In this document: positions 50,458 to 62,740 of the stretch, one piece after another
Layout: every line of letters starts with the position of its first letter
Numbering within the stretch: the stretch's first letter is position 1
NCBI RefSeq assembly: GCF_021018805.1
Contig: NC_086254.1
Span: forward strand, 3,769,001 to 3,833,000
Length of the DNA: 64,000 bases
Reading direction: 5' to 3'
DNA from: Prinia subflava
Lineage: Eukaryota; Chordata; Aves; Passeriformes; Cisticolidae
Notes under the pieces: generated by a model
Database searches by the model: none
What the model was told of the DNA's origin: nothing
The model's input: the letters and a program-made list of their open reading frames with translations, nothing else
Made by a program: the position numbers and the translations under genes

Positions 50458-52469
50458 GAATGCCAAACTTAAATTCAGCATCGTCCAGTGACAAATACAG
50501 TTCCAACTCTAACTTCATTGTGATACCAAATTTCATGAAATATCCCTTGGGGTGATCAGTAATGAATTCCTTAAAAAATAGATGAGTACAGGAACCTGGG
50601 AAAAATTAATAATTGCATGTTCTTTCCAGGACACACAAACTCCTTGCTTTCACCTTGCATAGAAAGTTTTTAGGTTTTTTAAAATATAGGGTGGCGTTGA
50701 ACCCTTCATTTCTCAAGAGTCAGATTTTTGAAAATTGTTGTCAGCAAGTCACCTACACCTTAATTTGTGATAATTAACACTGCACTAGAAGAAATAAAGG
50801 ACATAGTCTCCACTTGTTTCAGGAGACACTGCAATACAGCTAAAGAAGGAGTTTCACCCCTTAACTATAAACAGCAAAAGGCTCTAATTTGTTCAGCTTC
50901 TGCTCATGAAATGTGCATTAATTCCTTAATGACAGGTGCACCTTGGAGTCAGGACAGCTAATCACTAGATCAGGAGTTAACCACACTACAGGGCTCAGAG
51001 AAGCCCACATCTTTTTCAAAGAAAGCCTTGGCAAGGTCCCACAAGCCAGATCACAGCAAGTTTATAGCAAAAGGTTGTTTCCTAAAAGTAGAAATAATGA
51101 TCCCTGTTCTTCTATGGCTTTATGCTTGAGACAGCAATCTCTAAGCTCTTTCAGAGGTGGTGGATATTCAAAATCTTCTCCCTTTGTGGTTTCTTTCACA
51201 TCTCATAAACATTAAGCTCATGTTACAGGGACTCCCTCCTTTGCCTGGCTCCAAATGTCTACCAGACCTCCAGCAGTATTGTATCGTGAAGAAGTCTTCC
51301 TTCGAGCGTGGCTGAAATTGCCAACGGATTAAAACAGTTAGGGAGAAGGGGAATAATGAATAATCCAGAGAGAGACCAACTTACAAAACACTCTCTGTTT
51401 AAAAGAAACTGCTTCCATTGCAATGCATGTCTCCATTTACTGGAATTGCTGAAATTCTTTAATTTTTTATTCCACTTTCTGTGCCATGGTGACTTTTCTA
51501 TTTCAGAACAGCCATCTGCATCACAGGTCCAGAGTCAGCCATAGCAGCTTCTCCTCTCCATACAGAAGCAAACCAGCAGTATTATTCCACTGCATCTATA
51601 AACTTGGAAATGTGTGCCTTATCCCTTACAACTCTCTCTTCTGTTAATCAACACTCAGTCACATTTGGTAAAATAAACAGCACGTAACTGTGGTGGTGGT
51701 TGGCTTTTGGGGTAGTCCCTAACTCCCATTCCTTACCTCAGCATGTTATGTAAGGAGTAGAAAGCTGTTAAATCTTCAGAGATAATCAAAATCAGTCACA
51801 GGTGCTGCACACAAGGGACTAACACTGAAATAAAGCAAACAATCTTTCCCTGCCTACACACACCCTTCTTTTGCACAGAAATACCTAAACAGCTGAAGAG
51901 ATGGGGTCAGGAAGAACATGCTTAGCCACCAAATGGAACACAAAAGGCAGAGTTTTGATGAAGAAGCCTGTTGGTGTCCTGTGAACCTCCCGTCTCACTG
52001 AGAGAAGAAAAAGAAAAGATCCATTTCAAAAGTAAAAGGCAACTCAGACCTAAATCTGGAGAGTCAGTAATCCACACACTGGTCCTGCTCTTCAGTCACT
52101 GGTATCAAAGGCACTTCTGTCAGGAAACACATCAATCCTTTTGTTCATTTATTCTTGAGTTGGAAATGAAGCAGAAAATAAAGCACCTGAGTTGCACGTC
52201 CATTAGAATGCTGCATAATGTAGAAAGGAGGAAATAAAAACAGTGCCAGTCTGAGGCAAAAGGGAAAACCGCCTCAGTGCTGTTTGTGTATTGAGGGCAA
52301 GGCACAGTATTGCAAAATGCTTGTGTGGTCAGTAAATTGAGAGTAAATGAGGATTCAGGAAGTGCTGCAAACTCTGAGCACCAAAACTGATACCATCAGA
52401 TAAAGTGATATTGGATATAAGAAACTCCATGTAAAGCATTCTGCTGTGGGGCATGCATGCTGGAGGTGG

Positions 52470-52930
52470 GGAGAGGCTTCAGACCCTGCCTCAGTGTGGC
52501 ACAGACTTCATCCTGCTCCTGGCCCTGCCGGGACTCATGCCCGGCCCCGAGCACCCTGGTGGGCTGTAGAGGCCCTGCTGAGCACTGCTGACCGCAGCCC
52601 CTGTGTGCTGAAGGAGGAGTTTGCTCTGGGGAGAAGCACAGAACACAGCGTGGCACACACAGCTCACACCGTGCGTGTGTGAGCACATGTGGGCGCAGAT
52701 AAAGCCACGAGGACCTGACCAGGGAGACAGGGGAGCTGCCCCAGCACGGAAAGCTGCTTCCAGAGAGGCCAAAGCCACGCTAGCCAGGGCCTTTCAAGTC
52801 AGTCCAACACCCCGCCGTGAGTGCACCCAACGCCAGCAGATCCCAGGCAGGTCTGGACAGGCAGCCGGTGCCCCCAGGAGGGAGGCGCTCCACCAGGGGA
52901 GCTGCTGCATTCCTCCCAGCCTCCGCACTG
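52470..52930. promoter_or_regulatory. GC-rich, non-repeat patch (candidate regulatory DNA)
   Basis: GC and CpG are visibly higher than in the flanks. Dense stretches include GGCCCTGCCGGGACTCATGC, CACCGTGCGTGTGTGAGCAC, CCCCGCCGTGAGTGCACCC and CAGCCGGTGCCCCCAGGAGG, plus a GATAA core at 52697. No repeat family or protein domain is recognisable, although several frames are open on both strands. It could be an enhancer or simply GC-rich drift. Confidence 0.3.
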
Positions 52931-53029
52931 CAATGGTTTTCAGCCAGGGCCCAGAAGGAGTTTATTCCCTAAGCTCTCCTCCAGAAGGTACTGGGGATGG
53001 TGGAAATGAAAACAAGAGAAAATTAATCT

Positions 53030-53260
53030 TTTTTATTAATTTAGAAAGATGCAATTCATGACTCATCGCGAGCTTGTATAAATAATGACATCGTTTAAAT
53101 CTTATTTGTAATTATACTTAAAGCCAGAGACTTTCAAAGCTGCACTGAGAATAAGGCATCCAACTGTCTAATTTATTGTTATTTTAAGCAGGTACTGTAT
53201 GCCCAAATTCCCTTGGCAGATTATATCTCAGCTTAAGTGTTTTGCTAGAGGTAATTTTCA
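53030..53260. promoter_or_regulatory. AT-rich unique block with consensus AP-1 site (candidate enhancer)
   Basis: ATGACTCAT at 53058-53066 contains the consensus AP-1 heptamer TGACTCA. The following 200 bp are AT-rich but not simple repeat, and hold AAATAATGACATCG, TTTGTAATTATACTT and TAATTTATTGTTATTTTA. This texture is common in conserved noncoding elements, but conservation cannot be tested from one sequence. Confidence 0.25.
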
Positions 53261-55492
53261 CATGTTCATGACAGCAGCAATGAGAGGAAGGAAATCAAAC
53301 AAAAGAGAATTCCATCTATGTCATCCAATTTCTTCCTCTCTCTGGCAAGCCTGGAAGTGCTTTGTGCACGACTGAGAAGCTGCACATTCCCTGTGCTCCA
53401 CCTGGTTTGGCAGGGAAGAGAAAGTGGAAGTGAGGAAGGACCAAATGCAAGTGGTTTGGGAAAGGAGACAAACCAATACACTTTCTTTATCTGCCATGCA
53501 ATCTTAGAAAAATGATAAACTGCTCTGTGCTACTTCTCATTCTATGAGGCACCTGTTCATTCATTACAGCAATGGTAATCAGGAACACAAACTCACAAGC
53601 AGATGACCTTGAAAGTCCTGTTCATACTTCTTCAGACTCCTGCAACCCCCAACCACAGGCTTAGATTTAATAAGGATCAAAAAATATGTATAGAAAACTA
53701 GAAGTTACCAAGGGGAAAATAATTTGTGCTAATGCATATATAAACCTGGAGCAGCAATCTGCCTAGAAAATGAGTCTTATTAACACCTTGTTTGAAATAC
53801 CCATGGCATGCTTGGAGGGCACCTGGTGACCCTCGAGGAAATGGATGCAATTCTGAGGACCTGTCATAGGGCTGGTTGATCTGGAAAAGTTGGACAGAGA
53901 ACAAAAATGGTTGGAGAAGTGCCTAACATCTATCTGCTGCTTTTAAATTCTTATCACAGTGCTGCACTTGTTGCATAAAATCCAAGACGTAGCAAACACA
54001 TGGCAAATTATCAGCCTTCTAATATATATAAATGCTAGTAGCCAGAAGGATCACAGTCACCCATTTACTCAGTTCAGAAGTTGGACTGGCAAAGAGCTAC
54101 CATCCATCTTTCCTCAAGACACTGTTTTAACCATGAGAAATTTCTACATGTAACTATAATCAAATCCTAAAATCCTATATTTACTAGGACTGCAGGATAT
54201 AGATTATATATTCAGAAATAAATCAGTTTGATTTTTTTCTTTCTTGGCTACTAGGAATCTGGGCTGCTCCTCCCAAAACGAAGAAACTGGGCTTTCATGT
54301 CAACTCAAATTCCCAATCAATGGATTTCATTTCTGTTCTGTCTCCTGCTCATTTTGCTCCCTCTTTGTGATGGAACTGACACTGAGGAATCAGAGCTGCT
54401 CTTTGCACACTGAAACTGAAACCAAATAGAGCAGATTTTCCTCCTGTGTTCAGAAACATGATCAGCAGTTTGACTTTGATATGGCCATTATTTAAAAACA
54501 CACACACAACCTTTTTTAACCTGGAACTGACTTTCAGTTTCTGTCCTGACTTAGCTGTGTCCCTATCAGTGTCTGCTACAGGTAAGAAAATACACCTTGA
54601 TATCCTCAATGGCAGAAACGGAGTAATCTCTTGCAATTCATGCATTTTAAATGGCCCATAATTTCAGAGAACACCATTAATTCATCTCCTCACATGTGGG
54701 GTCACAAACTGCTCTTCCCTCTCTTCTGATACACTAAGGGCCCGGAGGAGGACTGCAGATATTGAGGGACAATAGACATTAGATGTTAAAAATTCAAGTG
54801 GTAGAAATGAGAAAGACATTTATCACATGAAGACACACTCCATCCTACTCCCACCTTCTTTTTTGTATCATTTCCTCCTTTTTATATTGTTATTAATGCC
54901 ATTTTTGGGGAGAGAGGAGGAAAAAATATTCACCTCGGACACACCACCCTAGGATACTGCCAAAAGAAAAGACTGCACAAAACATCTATAGACATAAGGT
55001 TCCTGCTGTGTGCTGGAGGCAGAATGTATCACCATTCAGCTAAATGCTGCAATAGAGAAGTAGAGAAAAACTACAGAAATTGCTTTGAAAACAAAAACAA
55101 AAAACTGCTTTCCTGGAGCTATCATCAGGTTTGCTTGTCAGATCAGATGCTTTTTTCCTATGCTCCATTCAAATGCAAAGAAAATGCTTGAGGAAAATTG
55201 CTAGTTCTGATGTTTACACCCTTCACATACGCAGCTGGAATGAGATTTCTGCTGTGGTGGAGCAACAGCACCAACAAAATAGTCTAAGCCTAATGGCTCA
55301 CACTGCAAGCACTATTTAAACATATGCAAAGGATTTCTTGATTCCCTGCTACACATTTTCTAGTAAACTTCATGCTTATATAATTTTTAAGTACTTATTT
55401 TTACAACAAATTTTAGGAAAATGGGCCATCCAAGTGTAAGATGGGTTGGAAAGTAGAACTGGAGGAAGGAGGTTAATAAAGGTACATGGAGT

Positions 55493-55598
55493 AATCTGTA
55501 TGTGGGTCTTGGGGACATGGTGACCTTGGCAGTGCTAGGAATGCACAGACTTGATGACCTGAAAGGTCTTTTCCAGTCTAAACAATTCTATGATTTCC
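55493..55598 (+). mobile_element. CR1 LINE 3'-end fragment
   Basis: GGTCTTGGGGACATGGTGAC, CTTGGCAGTGCTAGGAATGC, GACTTGATGACCTGAAAGGT, CTTTTCCAGTCTAAACAATT and the end CTATGATTTCCTGA are the CR1 tail in order. It is antisense to SPNS2 and lies about 620 bp from the next CR1 copy. Confidence 0.9.
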
Positions 55599-56216
55599 TG
55601 AGAAAGCTCTCCACTTCAGCAAGGAAAGCAGAAGCTTCACAGAAGTTCCACATAAGGCAAATCTTTCCTGAGTCACCAGCGAACGTCTGTCGTGTTTTAG
55701 TTTCCATCTGACAGCAGCACACGCTCTTGCCTCATGCCATGGCTTTCCAAGGAAACACTTGGAGAATCAGCCCAGATTTCTAGAGAAGTAGGATTTAAGA
55801 AATGCCATCTCTTGTGAGATCTGGCATTCTCCTTAAAACAGCTGGTACTGACTGCTTTAAGACTAAGCTCTACAAACCCACATGGTTGTACAAAAAATCC
55901 TCCAAACAGGAAAAAAACAGGCTCTAAATCCAGAATACAATCCTGTCACATACAAAAGCTATTTATCTTCAGGTTTCATAGCAAAATTGAAAGGTCTACT
56001 TATTATTGTGGCCACTGTTGTGGCAATTATTATCTGTAGGGTGTAAATTTCCATCAGACATCAGCACCATATCTTTTCTTTTCTTGCAAACAGAAAAATG
56101 ATGATTCCTGACACAAAAATCTTGCTCAGACATAAGACAGCAAGGCCACAGACTAATAGAGACACAAATGAAAAGAGAATACAAGAAAACCATGCATAAT
56201 TTCTGTCCTTCTGACA

Positions 56217-56452
56217 GATATCCAGAGGTTTAGTTTGGATATCAGGAAAAATGTCTTCACGGAAAGGGTTGTCCAGCCCTGGCACAGCTGCCCAGGGCAG
56301 TGGTGGAGTCCCCATCCCTGGAGGGATTTAACAGATGTGGGGTACAGCACTTGGGGACAGGGGCTAGTGGTGGCCTTGGCAGTGCTGGGGGAATGCCTGG
56401 ACTTGATCTTGGATATCTTTCCCAACCTAAACGAATCTATGATTCGATGCTG
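56217..56452 (+). mobile_element. CR1 LINE 3'-end fragment with terminal repeats
   Basis: It runs through GGATATCAGGAAAAATGTCT, TCACGGAAAGGGTTGTCCAG, GGCACAGCTGCCCAGGGCAG, GGAGTCCCCATCCCTGGAGG, GGTGGCCTTGGCAGTGCTGG and CCCAACCTAAACGAATCTAT, with the end ATGATTCGATGCTGA. It is one of the least diverged copies here. It is antisense to SPNS2. Confidence 0.93.
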
Positions 56453-59400
56453 ATCAGCTCAAGGCTCTTTTGGTTAATATAACAGCTGCAAAACAAACTC
56501 TGCATCCATAGAGGTACAAGTAAATAGAATCCTCTGCCCGTTGCTTTGTTAACAAAATGCTACCATGCCTTAAGGGTGTTATCTGGGGTTTTGCCCCCAC
56601 AAAAATTTAATTGCCTAATCTTTCTTATCCGATCAGCACAGTGTCCCAGTACTTCGCTTATCAGCTGCTTATTCCCAGAAACCTGCCCTGCCCTGATCCT
56701 CTTAGTGCTGCTCCCCGAGTCACCTGCCAAAGCAACTACTTGTGTGGCCATGCCCAGAGCAGAGAGGGAGCAGAATCACCTGGAAAGGGAAGAGGGATGT
56801 ATGTTATTGCATTACTTTCCCCTCCCTGCACAAAACAATGACTGATTTGCCTTATAAGACAAAATTACCAATTCTCCTGCCTACAAGTATTCCAGAAAGT
56901 CTTCAGAAATGAGCAAACACATTATTCCAGCTGAAGCATGTCCTAGTCCTCACCTCCATTGCTCCAGCTGGATACAGGCCAGTTCCAGAGCCTTCTAAAG
57001 TGCTCTGAGTTGCATCGATTTCCTCTTCAAATCCTTTATACGAACTGATATGTTCTGAAACACAGAAATTTCTGTCCCAACACAGGTATTTAAAAACCCT
57101 CCATCGACATATTTTTACTTAAAGCCCTTGCCCTCTTTCTCCCTTTCACACACACACTCTCTCTCAGAATAACCAGGGAAAGCTTCCTCTTTTAATGCAC
57201 ACTTCCATCAGTTGCAAACAAGAGGTGTGAAAGGAAATTAGGCATGCAAGTCAGCTCATTCACAAATTAACTGCCTATTCATTTGGAGGAGCACTGGAAG
57301 CTCTGCCAAGTAACAGGAGGTGAGCAGCAGTACTTTCCTGGCAGCCTGGAAACAACTGGAGCAGGTAGATGACAGCTACCTCCATTTCTCTGAGAAGCCA
57401 TTTCAGGATCGACTCCTCCTGGTTGCTGTTCCCAGTTTCCAAGCACAAGGCAGACATCAGCATCATCACCAGCACTACACTATTAATGATAAACAACAAA
57501 CTGACAGGGCCACTGGGAGTACTGATTGTTTGGGAGGAGTTTTTAAGTGCCAGAGAGCCTTGCTGTGCTAGGTGGGAGAGCAAAGCCAGAGGCTGTGCTT
57601 AGTTATCCCAGGGCACAGAGCAGGTCTGAAGAATGGTCTCCCTGGAAGAAGGGCCATTGTGTATTCCGTGTGTGCCTGCTGAGGGATCCTGATGTGACTG
57701 AGCCTCCCCTCTCTCCCTCTCATGCTTGCTGTCCTGCTGCCAGCACCACTGCCAGCATGCAGCAGCTGAGGAGCACAGAGAGTTCTGCAACAGGATCTGC
57801 CCCGGGGGCTCTGTGGGGATACAAACAGCAACACTCCATGGCAGTGCCCAAAACCAAGCTCTCTGTCCCTTCACCCATTTATCTTAACACAGGAAAATAA
57901 AGTAGTAAAATGTAGATCTCAGTTGTACAATATAAACACTCTGCAACTGCCCTGTATTCACACTAACATGAGGAGACTTAAGCCCAGCTATTTTCCTTCC
58001 AAACTTGACATTACTCAACTTTGATCAAGACATGCATATCCTTTCCTTTCTGAAACTTTTCAACCCAAAATAAACATTCCTCTTTCACAATTAAATGCCT
58101 CTATAGAAACCCACTACTAACATTTCACAGCACATTTGAAAAATAGATGCTTGCAGCCTATCGAGTAAAGCATTTTGCTTGAATTACACACTCCTCTTTC
58201 ATGAAGTTCCAGCATGTGGTTTTGCCTTCCCTCCATCCCCGTGCCTGCACAAGAGAACACTGCAGGCCCATATTCTGCTTCATATTAATCAAGATAAAAC
58301 CCCATTCGTTTGTTGAGGAGCAGATGGGGATGGTCAGCCTTATCACTGAGGGCTGCCAAGGGCAGAGAGGCTGAGGTAAGGAAATTCCAGTGAAGGAACC
58401 CATGCCACAGGTGATCTACGTGCTGAGCAGAGCTCCAATCTCCCGACACCAGCACGGCAGTGCCCTTAACTGCAGTTCCTAAGTGTAAATGGAAGCAGTA
58501 CATAATTACTGGATAACCAAAGAGGCTCCCAAGGCAGTCCAGATTCAAGAGGCATCCATGACCACTTTAGTGAGCATCAAGACTTTGGCAAATTTTAGAG
58601 CTGAGCAGAAAAGTCAAAATACCAAGAGTTGAAAGTATCTTGATACTTCGAGACTGACCTCCATCCACAGCTTCAGTTACCTCATAAGCCCCTGAAGAGC
58701 TGAATTAATTGCATTTACTTGTCATGTCCTCTTACTTGAGAGATCCATACTAAGGCTATGAGAGTATTAATAGGCATAACAGCAAGAGATGCCAAGAGAT
58801 AAAACTGATGTAAAAAGCAATCAACAAAGAGTAAGGTTAAATTTCTCAAAAAAACCCCAAATCCAACAAAAAACCCCCAACAAAACCAAGATGAAACCAA
58901 ACTGAAATGATGAAAACCAGATCAAAGTGCAACTCATATCCATTTCTCCTTTCATATCAGCATTTCAAGTTCTGAGGTTTGATTAAAAATGATACATTTT
59001 TTCAGTTTATGATGTAACAGTTAAACATATGGCATAAAATGAAGAGACTGGGTGCTAGCTGAACCTCAAAGCATGTAGCTAACGATTTCAAACCAGCCAA
59101 AGGCTCATAGCAGTTGCTGATCCTTCTAGCAGCTGATAGGAATTAAAGAGCAGGGCACATTATTTGGAAAATTCTTGGATTTTCCATGACAAATGCCTCA
59201 GAATTGTCCCCATAGTATCTTGATCTCACATATTGAAGTACTGCAGAAGAGGACAGCCTGTTTCTCCAGCACACCCTTCTGCTGGATGGTTACACTGCTT
59301 TCCAAGGGTACAAACTTTACAGCTAACACACAACCCATGTGCTGCCTCGGCACTCACGGCAGGCACCTCCTGCAGCCCTGCTCATCCTCACTGCCTTCCC

Positions 59401-59664
59401 AGGGCGTTCTGTCCCAGCAAACCCAGAGCTGCTCATCCTCCCGGCAGGGCAGGAGCCTCCAGCTCCACCAAACAGAGAAAAACCATGCTGAAAAGTGTTC
59501 AGAAGTGTTCAAAATTCCAGCTCAGAAAGAGAGAGCTGCCCATGGCCAACATTTCTAAAGGCAAAATTACAGCATGCGGGAATTACAGATCTGCAGACAA
59601 ACCAGCAATTTCTGAGGAATTCAAGTCACCAGAAGCGACAAACAAAATTAGACACAGTCTCCTT

Positions 59665-59728
59665 TTAACCTCATCTCTATTTTAAGATGAGGTTAATCTT
59701 AACCTCATTTTTTTTTTTTAAAAAAAAA
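59665..59728. repeat. Perfect 12-bp inverted repeat beside T/A homopolymers
   Basis: TTAACCTCATCT (59665-59676) is followed 8 bp later by its exact reverse complement AGATGAGGTTAA (59685-59696). A third, direct, near-copy TTAACCTCATTT follows at 59699, and then a T run and an A run. It would form a short hairpin. It looks like a local rearrangement; no role is evident. Confidence 0.8.
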
Positions 59729-61429
59729 GAGGGTTTGTATATATTTTGCTCAAGTTTCCATGAAATTGGGCTGAGACTGTTTAAGAACAATGTTTCTCCA
59801 TAATTTACTCTCTTTACCCTAGGATGTGTGAAATTATGCCCGTGCCTGTACAAGGAGGTTTCTCTCAGCCTCAGTCATTTAACAGTGACAGAATCACCCA
59901 GCAAAGATAAAATTGAGTAGCCACATGATAATTTCCATCATCTTTGCAAACATGCTGCTTGACTGGAGGCTGTTAGCTCTGGTTTTTTTTTGGTTTTTTT
60001 AGGTTCCCTTACATTCTTTCAGTCTTCTCCCAACTGGGGACACTACTAGAGTCAAAAGGCAGCTCTTTCCCAAACTGGCTCTCACCCATCTACATGTCAA
60101 TAGACTGAACTATGGAAAAACAAAACAAGACCCAAACCAATTTCCACCCCTCCACTCAATAACAATAAAATCACACAACAGCATCTTTAAAGCCATGCCT
60201 GTTCATTTGGATAATTACTCTAACAGCCCATCTAAGCACGGCCTCAGCCCTGTCCCCAATGGAGAGACCAAAACCTGAAGGAGAAAGAGGAAACAGCTCA
60301 TCTGCTGAACACAATGTTAGGAAATGTGAGGTGAACATTCCTCACCACAGCGAGATAAATGTTCCCACCCCAGCACAAAGAAAGGGTTCATATTTCATAT
60401 ATTTTCCATTGTTTGAGCTTGCTTGTACATAAGCAACTACATTTAGCAATTACCAATGGGAGAGACTGAGCAGCTAAAAAGATTATCACGTTTTTAACAA
60501 TGCAACAGCAGAATCAATGAGGGAGGCTGCACCCTGTTCAGTTCCACTAATGTTCTCCAATTCCAGTAGAGAGCCACCCTTCCATGGGTACTGTTACCTG
60601 TAACACTCATTGCATCACCTGCTGCACAAATGGAAATTATCCTTCACATGAAAAGTTACCCTTGGTAGCAGCAGTGAACCCCAGAGGAAGGCAAACACCA
60701 CTGTTTAATGCTTAGTCTAAGCAGGGCTCTGCACTCATCCTGTCCCACTGCTGGTAGAAAGGGAGTGGATACACATCCGTAGAGAACCAAAGAATTCTGG
60801 ATTGGAACGAGTCAGTACTTTGATACATAAAATATTTCAATGAGACAGCTCTGTGACATAAGGAAATACCCCTGTAAGTAGTGATGGAGGCGGTGGTTTT
60901 AGACTGGTTTGACTCCAAGGAGTTCATCAGGCAGTGAGGAGCACAGAGGAAGGACTTGCACAGCCCTGGCAAGTCCCACAGCCTGGTGCCTGTTCCACAC
61001 TCGCGCTGCTGCATCCCCACCCTGCCCAGACGGCAGCTGCTGCGGCTGGCACCGGGTCCTGCACAGGGAAAGGGCAGCAGTCCTGTACTCCAGGGAAGGC
61101 ACAATGCCCAAGGACCTCAATAGAAACAGCAAGAAAGGCTTCACCGACCTACAAAGGCTTTCAAAGAGAAGTCTGCAGTGTTGCATGAGTGACTGCTCCA
61201 GCTCCAATGACACAGCATCCTCACACAGCTATCACTGCCCAGCAAGCGCTGCCTTTATGTGTTCAACAGAAACCTCCTAACACTGCCTGCTCTAGCTTTC
61301 ATTACATGCTCTGAAAGCACTCTTCTACTGGACCCTTACAAAAATAATGCAGAGTGTTTATGGACAAAGACAAGCTTTACAAGGCTGGCAAAGAATTAAG
61401 TGTCCTTAAAACTATTAATTGGGATGGAA

Positions 61430-61935
61430 GGAACAGGGAACGCTTATCAGTGCAGGCTGCTGGCACACGAGGTCCCAGCAGCAGCCAGACACGGCAGGTG
61501 CAGGCGATGAAATCTGTGTGCACATTCTGCAGGGACAGCTTCAAACAGAGCTGCTCTTCTCTGCTGCCGCTGCTTCATTTGATTACTCACAAGCGAAAGC
61601 CGGGGGGAGGGAGGGGAGGAAAGCAAAGACAGGAGCGAGGACCCTCTGGGCACCCATGCGGAAGGTCCTGGCGCCCGCAGCTGCGGTCTCAGCACAGGGC
61701 CCTGAGCAGCATCTCCGTGAGATGACAGGAGCACCAGGCAGCTGACACGGCCCGAGCCTCTGGGACACGACAAATGACTCGCTTTCCCCTCAGCAAACCA
61801 CACACCGCACGGCAATCGGGGCTGGAAAGAGGCAGTTCTGCATTTAAAGGGGAACGGGTCCGGGCAGGAGGGTCTGGGACATCCCCCACTCGCACTGTCC
61901 CGATCGCCTGTGGGTGCTGCACTCTTTCAGCCAAC
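61430..61935. promoter_or_regulatory. CpG-enriched patch (candidate alternative promoter or enhancer)
   Basis: This is the densest CpG cluster in the window. Examples are CATGCGGAAGGTCCTGGCGC, CCCGCAGCTGCGGTCTCAGC, GACACGGCCCGAGCCTC, GGGGAACGGGTCCGGGCAGG and CCCGATCGCCTGTGG. CpG is generally depleted in vertebrate introns, so clustering can mark unmethylated regulatory DNA. It lies about 24 kb upstream of the exon at 37655 in the SPNS2 sense direction. No SPNS2 exon 1 coding motif is visible here, so it is not the known first coding exon, but a noncoding alternative first exon cannot be excluded. Confidence 0.35.
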
Positions 61936-62293
61936 CAAGGCTTTTACTACCCGGCTTTTTAACAACTGCCAGGAGACTCTTTTGTAACAATAATCTCTAA
62001 CCTAAAATTATCCAAAGTGTGCTCTTGTTACCCTCTAGCCCTGAAATCTTATAGAAGAACCCTGGGACTGTTCCTTTAAAGACGGAACAATTCAGTCTCT
62101 ATTGAATTCTGGGTTAAAAGGGAAAAAAAAAAACCCAAAGCAAAAAACCCAGAGTCTAGGATTAGGTCCTCCAGACTAAGCCCAAGAATATCACTAAAGA
62201 AGAAAGATCGCTCTAGTTGGGATATTTAGATACAAGATATTTTTAAATCTACCTTAAAATTGTTATGACACTACCTACCAGAGTCTAATTATA

Positions 62294-62340
62294 CTTTTGT
62301 AATTATATGTATTAATATCTAAAGTGTGTAATTACAAAGG
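62294..62340. repeat. Inverted repeat containing paired TAATTA sites
   Basis: CTTTTGTAATTA (62294-62305) and TAATTACAAAGG (62329-62340) are inverted copies matching at 11 of 12 positions, separated by 23 AT-rich bases. TAATTA is the generic homeodomain core. This may be a regulatory element, a tiny MITE end pair, or chance in AT-rich DNA. Confidence 0.6.
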
Positions 62341-62590
62341 AGCCAATATATTTTAGAAACATCATACTTATAAACCTATTTTTTTAAATAGAAACTTCCT
62401 GCATGACTGTAAGAACTGTATTTTAGTTCTCCTGTCTTGATGACTCAATAATAGCAGAGGCAACTGGAGTCCACATGTTTGAATGGAAGCTGCAAACAGG
62501 GATCTTCTATATTATGTCAAAGGCACTGATCAAAAAAAACCCACCCAAACCATGATCCTGCAGAATAGAAGAAACACCTGAAAGCAATAA

Positions 62591-62740
62591 AAAATAAAAT
62601 AGAATAAAATAGAATAAAATAGAATAAAATAGAATAAAATAGAATAAAATAGAATAAAATAAAATAAAATAAAATAAAATAAAATAAAATAAAATAAAAT
62701 AAAATAAAATAAAATAAAATAAAATAAAATAAAATAAAAT
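62591..62740. repeat. Compound AAAAT pentamer microsatellite (about 150 bp)
   Basis: The array has clear block structure. After one leading AAAATAAAAT come six perfect copies of the 10-mer AGAATAAAAT (62601-62660), then sixteen perfect AAAAT units (62661-62740). The minus-strand frame through it reads as a Phe-, Ile-, Leu- and Tyr-rich repeat and is not a gene. Copy number is likely polymorphic, and assembly across it may be inexact. Confidence 0.95.

Noticed and set aside
59233..59685. 150-codon plus-strand open frame
   Set aside because: No domain is recognisable, it overlaps a second frame of 121 codons, and it ends in the local hairpin; coding is not supported.
61430..61935. Candidate SPNS2 exon 1
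   Set aside because: The GC-rich patch has no NYLDRYTVA-like TM1 motif in any minus-strand frame and no suitable donor after one, so exon 1 is placed outside the window.
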